Of a stretch of DNA of 63,283 nucleotides, positions 36,766 through 45,051 are shown one piece after another (the first letter of the stretch is position 1; the number at the start of each line of letters is the position of its first letter). The notes under the pieces were generated by a model that saw nothing but the letters and a program-made list of their open reading frames with translations, had not been told where the DNA came from and searched no databases. Made by a program: the position numbers and the translations under genes. The stretch spans positions 1 through 63,283 of the forward strand of contig NZ_VFVY01000031.1 in assembly GCF_006442315.1 (NCBI RefSeq), given 5' to 3'. The stretch comes from Mesorhizobium sp. B2-3-4. GTDB taxonomy: Bacteria; Pseudomonadota; Alphaproteobacteria; Rhizobiales; Rhizobiaceae.

Positions 36766-37983
36766 TCAGGCGCGTTCGGCCAGCAATTCCTCGCCGCGCT
36801 TCTGCCGGATCAGGTTGACGAAGCGGCGGAACAGATAGTGCGAATCCTGCGGGCCCGGCGAGGCTTCTGGGTGATGCTGGACCGAGAACACCGGACGGCC
36901 GGTGAGCGCGATGCCGCAATTCGAGCCGTCGAACAGCGAGACATGGGTTTCCTCGACGCCCTCGGGCAGCGAGTCGGCGTCGACGGCAAAGCCGTGGTTC
37001 ATCGAGACGATCTCGACCTTGCCGGTCGTATGATCCTTGACCGGATGGTTGGCGCCATGATGGCCCTGGTGCATCTTGGCGGTCCTGCCGCCCAGTGCCA
37101 GGGCCAGCATCTGGTGGCCAAGGCAGATGCCAAACACCGGAATATCGGTTTTGAGCAGATCCTGGATCACCGGCACGGCATAGTCGCCGGTCGCTTCGGG
37201 ATCGCCGGGGCCGTTGGAGAGGAAGATGCCGTCGGGCTGCATGGCCAGGATTTCCTCCGCACCGGTCTTGGCCGGAACCACCGTGACCTTGGCGCCGAGA
37301 CCGGCGAGCAGCCGCAAGATGTTGCGCTTGACGCCATAGTCGATCGCCACGACGTGCAAGGAGGGATCGGCCTGTTCGCCAAAACCCTCATTCCACACCC
37401 ACGGCGTCTCGCGCCAGACCGAGGACTGGCCCGAGGTGACTTCCTTGGCGAGGTCGAGCCCGATCAGGCCCGACCAGGCGGCGGCGCGGCTCTTCAGGTC
37501 GGCAAGGTCGAAGACGCCGTCGGGCGCATGCGCGATGACGGCGTTGGGCATGCCCTTTTCGCGGATCAACGCGGTCAGCGCGCGGGTATCGATGCCCGAG
37601 AGCGCGACAATGCCGCGCTTCTTCAGCCACTGGTCGAGATCGCCGGCGGCCCGGTAATTGGACGGGTTGGTGACATCGGCCTTGAACACCGCGCCGACGG
37701 CGCCGGCGCGGGCGGCGGGGTTGAGATCCTCGATGTCCTCGCCATTGGTGCCGATATTGCCGATATGCGGGAAGGTGAAGGTGACGATCTGGCCGGCATA
37801 GGAGGGGTCGGTGAGGATTTCCTGGTAACCGGTGAGCGCGGTGTTGAAGCAGACTTCGGCGACGGCGGAACCCGTGGCGCCGAGGCCGCGACCCTCGATG
37901 ACGGTGCCGTCGGCCAGCACCAGAAGGGCGGTCGGCTTTTCGGTTGCCCAAGCGGGGGTCGACGCGGGCGTCATCTCGGCCAT
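36766..37983 (-). CDS. carA: Carbamoyl-phosphate synthase small (glutaminase) subunit
   Basis: 405 residues from ATG 37983, with GGAGTG ahead. Glutamine amidotransferase class I: nucleophile Cys in FGICLGHQML, and the His/Glu dyad in HPEASPGP. The N-terminal CPSase small domain includes ADGTVIEGRGLGATG and NTALTGYQEILTDPSYAGQIV. Supplies ammonia to CarB. The promoter and a strong leader hairpin are visible upstream. carB is 20 kb away on the same strand. Confidence 0.97.
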   Translation of the reverse strand: MAEMTPASTPAWATEKPTALLVLADGTVIEGRGLGATGSAVAEVCFNTALTGYQEILTDPSYAGQIVTFTFPHIGNIGTNGEDIEDLNPAARAGAVGAVFKADVTNPSNYRAAGDLDQWLKKRGIVALSGIDTRALTALIREKGMPNAVIAHAPDGVFDLADLKSRAAAWSGLIGLDLAKEVTSGQSSVWRETPWVWNEGFGEQADPSLHVVAIDYGVKRNILRLLAGLGAKVTVVPAKTGAEEILAMQPDGIFLSNGPGDPEATGDYAVPVIQDLLKTDIPVFGICLGHQMLALALGGRTAKMHQGHHGANHPVKDHTTGKVEIVSMNHGFAVDADSLPEGVEETHVSLFDGSNCGIALTGRPVFSVQHHPEASPGPQDSHYLFRRFVNLIRQKRGEELLAERA

Positions 37984-38000
37984 GGCGGCACTCCTATCAG

Positions 38001-38040
38001 GCCGCGCGCTTCCATGAGCCCGATGGGCTATCCGCGCGGC
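38001..38040 (-). promoter_or_regulatory. Long hairpin in the carA leader
   Basis: GCCGCGCG (38001-38008) pairs perfectly with CGCGCGGC (38033-38040), and inside it AGCCC (38017-38021) pairs with GGGCT (38025-38029). It ends immediately upstream of the carA ribosome site (GGAG near 37990). There is no T-run, so any control would be at translation or mRNA stability. Confidence 0.55.
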
Positions 38041-38105
38041 AAACGGCGCGAAGCGGCGAATTCGCTGCCTCCACGCACTCAAGCTTCAGTTCATGCAAGG
38101 CCCAG

Positions 38106-38134
38106 TACATAGGGGAAGGGGACAAGGCGGTCAA
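38106..38134 (-). promoter_or_regulatory. Probable carA promoter
   Basis: On the minus strand TTGACC (38134-38129) and TATGTA (38111-38106) are 17 bases apart. This predicts a start near 38100 and a leader of about 115 bases that includes the hairpin at 38001-38040. Confidence 0.65.
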
Positions 38135-38260
38135 TGACGATGCCAAATGCCGCCGCGATTTATTTCATTGAGGAATATCAGAGGCTTGCTCCGACAGATG
38201 AGAGTTTGCGTTGGCTTGCCCCCGGCGCTATTGTCCGCGCCGACCGAAGGAGAGAGATCA

Positions 38261-38710
38261 ATGCGCGGAAAAATCGCCGAATCCCTGAAGACCGCGATGA
38301 AGGCGCAGGACAAGCACCGGCTGCCGACATTGCGGCTGATCCAGGCCGCCATTCAGGACCGCGACATCGCCAATCGAGGCGCGGGCAAGGACCCGGCCAG
38401 CGACGAGGAAATCCTGCAGATCCTGGCCAAGATGGTGAAGCAGCGCGAGGAATCGGCCAAGGCGTTCGAGGACGGCAAGCGGCCGGAACTGGCGGCGCAG
38501 GAGCGCGGCGAGATGGAAATCATCCGCGACTTCCTGCCGACGCAGCTCGACGATACGGCAATCACCGCAGCGGCGCGCGAAGCGATCGCGGCTACCGGCG
38601 CATCCAGCCAGAAGGACATGGGCAAGGTGATCGCCGCGCTGAAGCAGAAATATGCCGGCCAAATGGATTTCGGCAAGGCCAGCGGCATCGTCAAGGGGCT
38701 GCTGCAGTAG
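38261..38710 (+). CDS. GatB/YqeY-domain protein
   Basis: 149 residues from ATG 38261 behind AAGGAGAGAG. LKTAMKAQDKHRLPTLRLIQAAIQDRDIA and QEREESAKAFEDGKRPELAAQERGEMEII are the family core, and the C-terminal DMGKVIAALKQKYAGQMDFGKAS matches the GatB tail helix bundle. Proposed role in tRNA-dependent amidotransfer or tRNA binding; not experimentally clear. Divergent from carA, as commonly seen in related genomes. Confidence 0.92.
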   Translation: MRGKIAESLKTAMKAQDKHRLPTLRLIQAAIQDRDIANRGAGKDPASDEEILQILAKMVKQREESAKAFEDGKRPELAAQERGEMEIIRDFLPTQLDDTAITAAAREAIAATGASSQKDMGKVIAALKQKYAGQMDFGKASGIVKGLLQ

Positions 38711-38753
38711 GCCTGCCGCAAGGCTTCCCATCACGACAGCGGGGAATGCGCGG

Positions 38754-39536
38754 GTGGAGACCAGGGCAAAGACGGTTCTTGCCGGTTGCGTCGGGCGATA
38801 TTCGGAAGCAGCGCCCGTGCCCGCCCTGCGCGAGCACTTTTTGTGCGTGTGGAAACATTCCATCCCGGATGATCATGCGGGCGGTATCGCCGTCGTTCCA
38901 GACGGCTGTGTCGATCTTCTATGGCATGACGGCCGCCTTGTCGCCGTCGGTCCCGACATCACGGCCGCCAACCCCGATCTGAGGCCGGGGTCAACCGTGC
39001 TCGGCATGCGCTTCCGGCCAGGTGCGGCAGCCCGCTGGCTCGGCCTGCCGATGACGGAGATCGTCGGCAGCGAGATCGACATGCGCGATATCTGGGGTGC
39101 GCGGGCGAGCGATGTCGTCGGGCGGTTGCAAGACGTATCGGGCTTCGATGAGCAGGCCGGATTGCTGCAGAACCTGCTGGCCGGGATGGCCTCGTCGGTC
39201 GAAGCGCCTTTTCGCGACGGAGCCGCGATATTCTCCATCCTTCAGGACAATGCCGGCTATCAGGGCGAGGGGATGTCGCGCCTGGTGAGCCGGCTCGGTC
39301 TCAGCGAGCGGACGCTGCGCCGCAGGAGCCGCGACCTGTTCGGCTACGGACCCAAGACGCTGGTACGCATCCTGCGCTTTCAAAGGTTCCAGGCGCTGGC
39401 GCGGCGTTCCCCGAATGCTGGCCTGGCCGACATGGCCTATGCGACCGGCTATGCCGACCAGGCCCATCTTAGCCGCGAGGTCCAGACGCTCAGCGGCATG
39501 ACGGCGCGTGCGTTCGTTCGCCAACTGGCGGGTTGA
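38754..39536 (+). CDS. AraC-family regulator (DUF6597 N-terminal domain)
   Basis: 260 residues from a GTG at 38754 with GGGGAA upstream. The N-terminal domain includes VVPDGCVDLLWHDGRL and MRFRPGAAARWLGLP, typical of this subclass. The C-terminal double HTH contains SERTLRRRSRDLFGYGPKTLVRILRFQRF and DMAYATGYADQAHLSREV. It probably controls the following VOC/DoxX genes, which run in the same direction. Confidence 0.88.
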   Translation: METRAKTVLAGCVGRYSEAAPVPALREHFLCVWKHSIPDDHAGGIAVVPDGCVDLLWHDGRLVAVGPDITAANPDLRPGSTVLGMRFRPGAAARWLGLPMTEIVGSEIDMRDIWGARASDVVGRLQDVSGFDEQAGLLQNLLAGMASSVEAPFRDGAAIFSILQDNAGYQGEGMSRLVSRLGLSERTLRRRSRDLFGYGPKTLVRILRFQRFQALARRSPNAGLADMAYATGYADQAHLSREVQTLSGMTARAFVRQLAG

Positions 39537-39612
39537 GTGGCCGTTTTCTTCAAGACCGCCGGCGGCCCCGGCGGCATCCTTCCCCAGACATGCAACGACG
39601 AGAGGATGCGCC

Positions 39613-39966
39613 ATGGGCACCGCAGGCAATGATCGCCGGATCGACAATATCGAATTCAACGTCAGCGACATTGCGCGCTCGCGCGAATTCTACGGCAAGG
39701 CATTCGGCTGGACCTTCACCGACTATGGCCCGACCTATTGCGAATTCAACGACGGCCGCCTGACTGGAGGACTTACGACAGGCGGCGCGATCAAGCCGGG
39801 CGGGCCGCTGGTTATCCTCTATGCCGATGATCTCGGTGTGACGCAGAAGCGGATCGAGCAAGCCGGCGGCAGGATCGTCAAGCCGGTTTTCGAATTTCCG
39901 GGCGGCCGCCGTTTTCATTTCGAGGATCCGGACGGGTATGAACTCGCCGTCTGGTCGGCGACTTGA
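39613..39966 (+). CDS. VOC-family (glyoxalase/bleomycin-resistance fold) protein
   Basis: 117 residues. IDNIEFNVSDIARSREFYGKAFGWTFTDYG and the end HFEDPDGYELAVWS are the two halves of a VOC module. Metal-ligand positions are not clear enough to assign a reaction. Start chosen for GAGAGG before ATG 39613. Adjacent to and almost overlapping the DoxX gene. Confidence 0.9.
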   Translation: MGTAGNDRRIDNIEFNVSDIARSREFYGKAFGWTFTDYGPTYCEFNDGRLTGGLTTGGAIKPGGPLVILYADDLGVTQKRIEQAGGRIVKPVFEFPGGRRFHFEDPDGYELAVWSAT

Positions 39967-39974
39967 CACGCGCC

Positions 39975-40337
39975 ATGGCCGGGCTGACCCAAATGCTTGG
40001 CTTCGTTTTGCTTGGCGGTGTTTTCGTCTGGGCCGGAGCCGGGCATTTCCTGAAGTTCAGGACGATCGCAGCGCAGTTGGCGGAGCGGCATTTTCCTTTC
40101 CCGGCGGTCCTGCTCGCCGCCGGGTCGAGCGTCGAGATCATCGCCGGCCTTTGCCTCGCAACCGGCATGGGCCGGCCCTATGCGTCTCTGGCGCTTGTCG
40201 TGTTCACGATCGCGGCAAGCGTGATGATGCTCGATTTCTGGCGTTATTCCGGACCGGAGCGGCAGGGTCTGCGCTCCGCCTTCACCATCAACATCGCCGT
40301 CATCGGCGGCTTGCTGCTCGCGGCCAATCCGCATTAA
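39975..40337 (+). CDS. DoxX-family small membrane protein
   Basis: About 120 residues, four transmembrane helices. Pattern GGVFVWAGAGHFLKFRTIAAQLAERHFPFP and LEIIAGLCLATG-like segment SVEIIAGLCLA are DoxX features. A TTG at 39963, overlapping the VOC stop, is an alternative start. Role unknown; DoxX proteins are tied to oxidative stress or thiol redox in some bacteria. Confidence 0.82.
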   Translation: MAGLTQMLGFVLLGGVFVWAGAGHFLKFRTIAAQLAERHFPFPAVLLAAGSSVEIIAGLCLATGMGRPYASLALVVFTIAASVMMLDFWRYSGPERQGLRSAFTINIAVIGGLLLAANPH

Positions 40338-40363
40338 GGGCTTGAAGCCAAGGCGGGTAACCG

Positions 40364-40960
40364 TCAGGGTCTGCCGCTTCGGTTCAGCGAACGTTCGCCG
40401 ATCCCTTCGACGACGATGCGGATCAGGTGCCTGATCTCGTCCTCGCCGAACGAACCGCCGGAGAGCGCCGAAAGCATTGCCTGGCCATAGATGCCGAGCA
40501 GCACCAGCGCCATGAAGTCGGCGTCGTCGTCGCGGCGGATGACGCCTTGCCGCTGGCCGAGCACCAGGATATCCCGCACCAGGCGCTGGAAGGACGGGCG
40601 GTCGGGGGGCGGCCGCAGAGACGGCCGCTCGGCCGGGGCCAGAGCGAGCCGGGCAAGGGAAGGATTAGCCAGGCACCAGCGCGCACTGTCGGTGAGCACG
40701 ATCTCCAGCAATTTGAGCACGTCCTCGTTCGCTGCCATGCGGACGCGATAGGCATTGTCGTCCGCCTCGACACTGGCTATGAGCCGCAGCGCGATCTCTT
40801 CTTTCGAACTGAACAGATTGTAGACGGTCTTGCGGGTCAACCCCGCGCGCGTCGCTATTTCCTCGACAGACACGTTGACGAATCCAAGCTCCCGGAACGC
40901 CCGATCGGCGGCATCGAGGATGAGGGTTCGCGACCGGTCGGTTCGCTTTGGGGTTGTCAT
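40364..40960 (-). CDS. TetR-family regulator
   Basis: 198 residues. HTH: ILDAADRAFRELGFVNVSVEEIATRAGLTRKTVYNLF. The C-terminal domain (LIASVEADDNAYRVRM...) is of the TetR_C type without recognisable ligand. Divergent from the DUF4336 gene, with a perfect palindrome (40972-40987) 11 bases upstream of its start. Likely autorepressor. Confidence 0.9.
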   Translation of the reverse strand: MTTPKRTDRSRTLILDAADRAFRELGFVNVSVEEIATRAGLTRKTVYNLFSSKEEIALRLIASVEADDNAYRVRMAANEDVLKLLEIVLTDSARWCLANPSLARLALAPAERPSLRPPPDRPSFQRLVRDILVLGQRQGVIRRDDDADFMALVLLGIYGQAMLSALSGGSFGEDEIRHLIRIVVEGIGERSLNRSGRP

Positions 40961-40971
40961 TTTTATACCGT

Positions 40972-40987
40972 AGTGTAAATTTACACT
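40972..40987. promoter_or_regulatory. TetR-type operator
   Basis: Perfect 16-base palindrome AGTGTAAATTTACACT just upstream of the TetR gene. A further partial repeat GATGTAAAAT follows at 40988. It probably overlaps the regulator's own promoter. Confidence 0.7.
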
Positions 40988-41094
40988 GATGTAAAATATG
41001 GGTTTATCGCTGCCACATCAATCGTTCACCCGGGCCGAACGGTCGGCCGTGGCGTCCGGGAATTCAAGCGGATCAATCGGAAGCGTTGTGCAAA

Positions 41095-41799
41095 ATGGTT
41101 GATAATCTCAGGGAATTCGGAGCTGGCATCTGGATCGCCGACGGTCTTGATGTGACGGCGGCGGTCGGCTTCCATTATCCGACCCGCATAGCCGTCATCC
41201 GTCTGTCGGCCGGCGGCCGTTTCATCTGGTCGCCGGTCGCGCTGACGGATGCGCTTCGCGCCGAGGTCAATGCCTTGGGCGAGGTGCGCTTCCTGATCGC
41301 GCCCAACTCGCTTCATCATGTGTTCCTCGCCGACTGGCAGCGCGGCTACCCCGACGCCAAGGTCTACGCGCCGCCGGGCTTGCGTGAAAAACGCGGCGAT
41401 ATCCGGTTCGACGGCGATCTCGGCGACGGGCCGGCGGCCGAGTGGGCTGATGATCTCGACCAGGTCGCCATCCGCGGCAACCGGATCACCACCGAGATCG
41501 TCTTCTTTCATCGCGAGAGCAAAACGGGCCTGTTCACCGATCTCATCCAGCATTTCCCCCGGGGATGGTTCAAGGGCTGGCGGGCGCTGGTCGCCCGGCT
41601 CGACCTGATGGTGGCTGCCGAACCGTCGGTGCCGCGAAAGTTCCGTGCCGCCTTCACCGATCGGTCCGCCGCGCGCGCCGCCATGGAGCTCGTCCTGGCC
41701 TGGCCGGCCGAAAAGGTTCTGATGGCGCATGGCGAACCGGTCACCGAAGGCGGCCAGGCATTTCTGCGGCGCGCCTTTCGCTGGCTGGTTCGTTCGTGA
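41095..41799 (+). CDS. DUF4336-domain protein (metallo-hydrolase-like)
   Basis: 234 residues from ATG 41095; a TTG at 41086 would add three. IWIADG, FLIAPNSLHHVFLADWQRGYPDAKVYAPPGLREKR and VLMAHGEP follow the DUF4336 pattern, a relative of the metallo-beta-lactamase fold. The histidine cluster is reduced to NSLHHVF plus late HGEP, so activity is uncertain. Divergent from the TetR gene, which may repress it. Confidence 0.85.
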   Translation: MVDNLREFGAGIWIADGLDVTAAVGFHYPTRIAVIRLSAGGRFIWSPVALTDALRAEVNALGEVRFLIAPNSLHHVFLADWQRGYPDAKVYAPPGLREKRGDIRFDGDLGDGPAAEWADDLDQVAIRGNRITTEIVFFHRESKTGLFTDLIQHFPRGWFKGWRALVARLDLMVAAEPSVPRKFRAAFTDRSAARAAMELVLAWPAEKVLMAHGEPVTEGGQAFLRRAFRWLVRS

Positions 41800-41815
41800 T
41801 CCCGAGGCGCGAAGC

Positions 41816-42796
41816 TCACGGCTCCTTGCAGATCGGCAAGGGCTGCGCCGGGGGCGCCGGATGGTCTTTCCGGTATTGGGCGATCATCGGCTCGAGGGTT
41901 TTGCGTGGCCAGAATTTCGGCGCGCCGATCTCCTTCAGGCAGGAAGCGTTCCAGTAGGCGCCCGACGAATGGCTGCTCGCCACGGCGGCGATATCGCGTG
42001 ATTCCGGGTAGATGTAGAGCGTGGTCGGGTTGTCCTTGACCATCGAGATAAGCTGCTGCGCATCCGCCGGCGACCAGCTGGTGCAGCCATTGCTGCGGCC
42101 GCCGGCATAGTCCACCAGCTTGCCGAACGGCACCATGCCGTCATGGTCGGCGTAGGAGCTCTTCGGGCTCTTGCGCATGCACATGGTGCGCAGCACCTGC
42201 GCCGCGTGGCCGCCGATGACGCGCTGGCGGGCGTTGGCGGCCTCGCCTTCGCCGTCGAACTGGATGAAGGTGCGCTGGAAGGCCACGTCCTGTTTCGCGG
42301 CGGTGCGATAAAAACCCTTGAACGAAGTTTTCGCTTCGCGGGTCATATAGGCGCCGCCGGCGGTCAGCTCCGAATCCATGGCATTGCCGAAGTTCCTGGC
42401 GCAGCGCCTGCCGTTCGAGAAATCGACGGTGCCCTTGAGGTTTCGGCCGCCGCCATGGCCTGACGAAATCGCCCGGAACGACTGGCTGGCCTCGCACACG
42501 ACATAGTAGCGGCGCCCGAGCACGCCATTGCCGAGATCGCCCGGACGGGTGGCGTCCATGGCGAAGTAGCAGGGATTGTGGACGGCGCCCTGGGCCACTT
42601 TCTTCTGGTAAAGCGCCCGCGCCCGCTCCAGCACCACTTGCGAAATCTGGCCGTCGGCATCGCCGACATGGGCCTGCAGCCATGCCGGAACGGCCGAGGG
42701 CGCGGCAAAGGAGCGGACGGTCGCCGTCATGGCAATGACGGTGACGAGCAGGCTGAGGGCGACGAGGGCACCCAACGGGACAGATCTCAACCGCAC
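41816..42796 (-). CDS. YkuD_2-type murein L,D-transpeptidase-like protein
   Basis: 326 residues with an N-terminal signal/anchor (VALSLLVTVIAMTATVRSF). YFAMDATRPGDLGNGVLGRRYYV, SGHGGGRNLKG, IGGHAAQVLRTMCM and the catalytic cysteine motif SNGCTSWSP fit the PF13645 family. Expected to act on peptidoglycan cross-links in the periplasm. The extra cysteines (CYFAM, CASC-type) may form disulphides. Confidence 0.85.
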   Translation of the reverse strand: MRLRSVPLGALVALSLLVTVIAMTATVRSFAAPSAVPAWLQAHVGDADGQISQVVLERARALYQKKVAQGAVHNPCYFAMDATRPGDLGNGVLGRRYYVVCEASQSFRAISSGHGGGRNLKGTVDFSNGRRCARNFGNAMDSELTAGGAYMTREAKTSFKGFYRTAAKQDVAFQRTFIQFDGEGEAANARQRVIGGHAAQVLRTMCMRKSPKSSYADHDGMVPFGKLVDYAGGRSNGCTSWSPADAQQLISMVKDNPTTLYIYPESRDIAAVASSHSSGAYWNASCLKEIGAPKFWPRKTLEPMIAQYRKDHPAPPAQPLPICKEP

Positions 42797-43178
42797 CGGA
42801 TCAATTCTCCTGTCGAGGGCGTTTCGTTATTCCGCGCCGGTGAATCACCTGGCGCAGATCATAAAATGCCTCGCATCTCCAGGCGAAACACTTCTTGTTC
42901 AGCGCGGCGGCGGACAGGCTCGAAAATCCGCACCGGCGCGAACCACCGATACTCCGGCATGCTGGCTCAAGGCTTGCGGTTGGCGTCTCACAGGCGACCC
43001 GACCCCCGATTTTCGATCCGCCGGGATTGCGCTATGATCTGATTCTGGCGTGGCCCACGCCTCCTCCCTCCGCCGGGAAAGCATCTGTCATGCCGGGCCA
43101 TCCAATCACCGAACCGACTGTTCGAGCATCAGGCATGAGGAGGGGTTGCGCAGACTGCTCGCATCAGGAGGTTTTGCG
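42797..43178. other. Intergenic gap, 382 bases
   Basis: Between the L,D-transpeptidase gene (minus) and the ATPase gene (plus). I see no conserved protein, RNA gene or clear palindrome, only the CAGGAGG ribosome site of the downstream gene at its right edge. It must contain the divergent promoters. Confidence 0.5.
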
Positions 43179-43889
43179 ATGAGACTGTCCGCGCCCGTCT
43201 ATTCACTGAAGCGTCAAGCCAGGCTGCTGTCCCGCAAGGACGGCATACCGCTGCACGAAGCACTCGACCGCATCGCGGCCCAAGAGGGTTTTGTAAGCTG
43301 GGGGCTGCTTGCGGCGAGGGACGCCGAAACCAGCCCCGCCGGCAGATTGTTTGCCCGACTGACGCCCGGCGACCTCGTGCTGGTCGGCGCGCGGCCGGGC
43401 CACGGCAAGACGCTGATGAGCCTCGAACTGGCGATTGAAGCCATGCGATGCGGCCGGCGCAGTGTGTTCTTCACGCTGGAATACACGCAGGCCGACATTC
43501 TCGGCAGATTTCGCGCGATCGGGGTCGAGCCGACGCAATTCGAGGGCCGGTTCGACTTCGACAATTCCGACGCCATCTGTGCCGAATACATGATGGAACG
43601 ATTGGCCACGGCCGCCTCCGGCACGCTGGTGGTGATCGACTATCTGCAACTGCTCGACCAGAGGCGGGAAAATCCGGACCTGATGACGCAGGTGCGCCAC
43701 CTGCGATCGTTCGCGGGCGAAAGAGGCCTCATCCTGGTCTTCATTTCGCAGATCGACCGTTCCTATGAGCTGTCGACGAAGCCGGTCCCTGATGTGGGCG
43801 ATATCAGGCTGCCCAACCTGCTCGACCTGTCGCTGTTCAGCAAGACCTGCTTTCTAAACAAGGGCGAAATCCGCTTCCAGCCGACTTGA
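43179..43889 (+). CDS. Stand-alone DnaB/RecA-type ATPase
   Basis: 236 residues from ATG 43179 behind CAGGAGG. A Walker A GARPGHGKT (residues 70-78), Walker B TLVVIDYLQLLDQ and ILVFISQIDRS correspond to the C-terminal helicase core of DnaB. The DnaB N-terminal domain is absent, being replaced by a short helical region (residues 1-60). Unlikely to be a replicative helicase; may be a DnaB-like or KaiC-like accessory ATPase. No replication or phage genes adjacent. Role unknown. Confidence 0.8.
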   Translation: MRLSAPVYSLKRQARLLSRKDGIPLHEALDRIAAQEGFVSWGLLAARDAETSPAGRLFARLTPGDLVLVGARPGHGKTLMSLELAIEAMRCGRRSVFFTLEYTQADILGRFRAIGVEPTQFEGRFDFDNSDAICAEYMMERLATAASGTLVVIDYLQLLDQRRENPDLMTQVRHLRSFAGERGLILVFISQIDRSYELSTKPVPDVGDIRLPNLLDLSLFSKTCFLNKGEIRFQPT

Positions 43890-43971
43890 ACATGGCGGCG
43901 GGGTCGCTGGCGACGCTCCGGCCGGGTACAGTTGCTTTGCCAGAGCCTTGCGACGTACTGGGGCTGTACAC

Positions 43972-43983
43972 CGTCCTAGGACG
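43972..43983. promoter_or_regulatory. Palindrome before the AraC gene
   Basis: Perfect 12-base palindrome CGTCCTAGGACG. Its right half continues GGACGCTCTAGA, similar to the GGACGATTAGA repeat downstream of the same gene, so it may be an autoregulatory AraC site. Confidence 0.35.
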
Positions 43984-44025
43984 CTCTAGAATGAATGCGC
44001 CTTTAATAATTACCGGTCGTCTTGA

Positions 44026-44937
44026 ATGGACCCGCTCAGCGACGTCATCGCTCTTCTTCAACCCAGCACCGCGATCTCGAAACCCATCAGGGGACGCGGC
44101 CGGTGGGGCGTGCGTTACGCCGCCTATGACGCACCTGGTTTCACGATCATCGTCGAGGGCGAGTGCTGGATCGCTTTCGAGGGGCAGCAGCCTGTGAAGC
44201 TGGAGAGGGGGGATTTCCTCCTTTTGCCCTCCACGCCGCCCTTTTCGCTGAGCAGCCATCCGGGGGCCGAGTGCGAGCTTCGGCAGCCGATGGATATTGC
44301 CGTCCAGTATGGCGACCGGGACGGGGAGGCCGATTTCGTCGCGCTCGGCGGGACGTTCCGGATCGAGCCGGTCAATGCCGCGCTGTTGCTGGCACTGCTT
44401 CCGCGCGTCGTCCATGTACCGGCTTCGCAAGGTCGCGCCGGGAGGCTCGGCAAGACCATCCAACTGATCATGGAAGAGTGCGAGAATGACGAGCCCGGCA
44501 AGGAGATGGTCCTGCAGCGACTGCTCGAGGTGCTGCTCGTCGAGGCTCTGCGATGGCGCGGCATGGATGGCGGTGTGGCAGGCCTGCTCAACGGGATGCG
44601 CGATCCCATGCTGGCGCGAGTGCTTCGCGCCATGCATGCAGATGTCCGGGCCGGTTGGACGGTCGCGGAACTCGCCGGGATTGCCGGCCTCTCGCGCTCG
44701 GCCTTCGCGGCGCGTTTCGGCGACGTGCTTGGATGCGGGCCGATAGAGTATCTGGTGCGATGGCGCATGGCGCTCGCCAAGGATGCGCTGATGCGAGGTT
44801 CCAAGACGCTGGACAGGATTGCCGAAGAGATCGGCTACGAATCCGCGAGCGCTTTCAGCACCGCCTTCAGAAAGCGGCTCGGCTGTTCTCCCGGCAAGTT
44901 CGCCCGTGGCGGGGCCGGCAGCGCAACGAGGGCGTGA
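44026..44937 (+). CDS. AraC-family regulator (AraC_N cupin-like sensor)
   Basis: 303 residues. The N-terminal sensor includes FTIIVEGECWIAFEGQQPVKLERGDFLLLPS, and the C-terminal HTH pair has MHADVRAGWTVAELAGIAGLSRSAFAARFG and DRIAEEIGYESASAFSTAFRKRLGCSPGKF. The same-direction SDR gene 114 bases downstream, preceded by AraC-like direct repeats, is its probable target. Confidence 0.92.
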   Translation: MDPLSDVIALLQPSTAISKPIRGRGRWGVRYAAYDAPGFTIIVEGECWIAFEGQQPVKLERGDFLLLPSTPPFSLSSHPGAECELRQPMDIAVQYGDRDGEADFVALGGTFRIEPVNAALLLALLPRVVHVPASQGRAGRLGKTIQLIMEECENDEPGKEMVLQRLLEVLLVEALRWRGMDGGVAGLLNGMRDPMLARVLRAMHADVRAGWTVAELAGIAGLSRSAFAARFGDVLGCGPIEYLVRWRMALAKDALMRGSKTLDRIAEEIGYESASAFSTAFRKRLGCSPGKFARGGAGSATRA

Positions 44938-44959
44938 GTAGAAGTTCGATCTGATTTTT

Positions 44960-44989
44960 GGACGATTAGAAACAAAATAAGGACGGTTA
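44960..44989 (+). promoter_or_regulatory. AraC-type direct repeats before the SDR gene
   Basis: GGACGATTA (44960-44968) and GGACGGTTA (44981-44989) are direct repeats on a 21-base pitch, that is two helical turns, as expected for an AraC dimer. They lie 62 bases upstream of the SDR start. Confidence 0.5.
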
Positions 44990-45051
44990 ATTATGGATCG
45001 TCTGTCTGGGCAAGCCTAACAAGGTTTCATCGAAACCAAAGGAGCTTACCC

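Noticed and set aside
36755..36771. GCCTGAA-CCG-TTCAGGC as a carA terminator
   Set aside because: The stem overlaps the carA stop and has no T-run on either strand, so it was not listed as a terminator.
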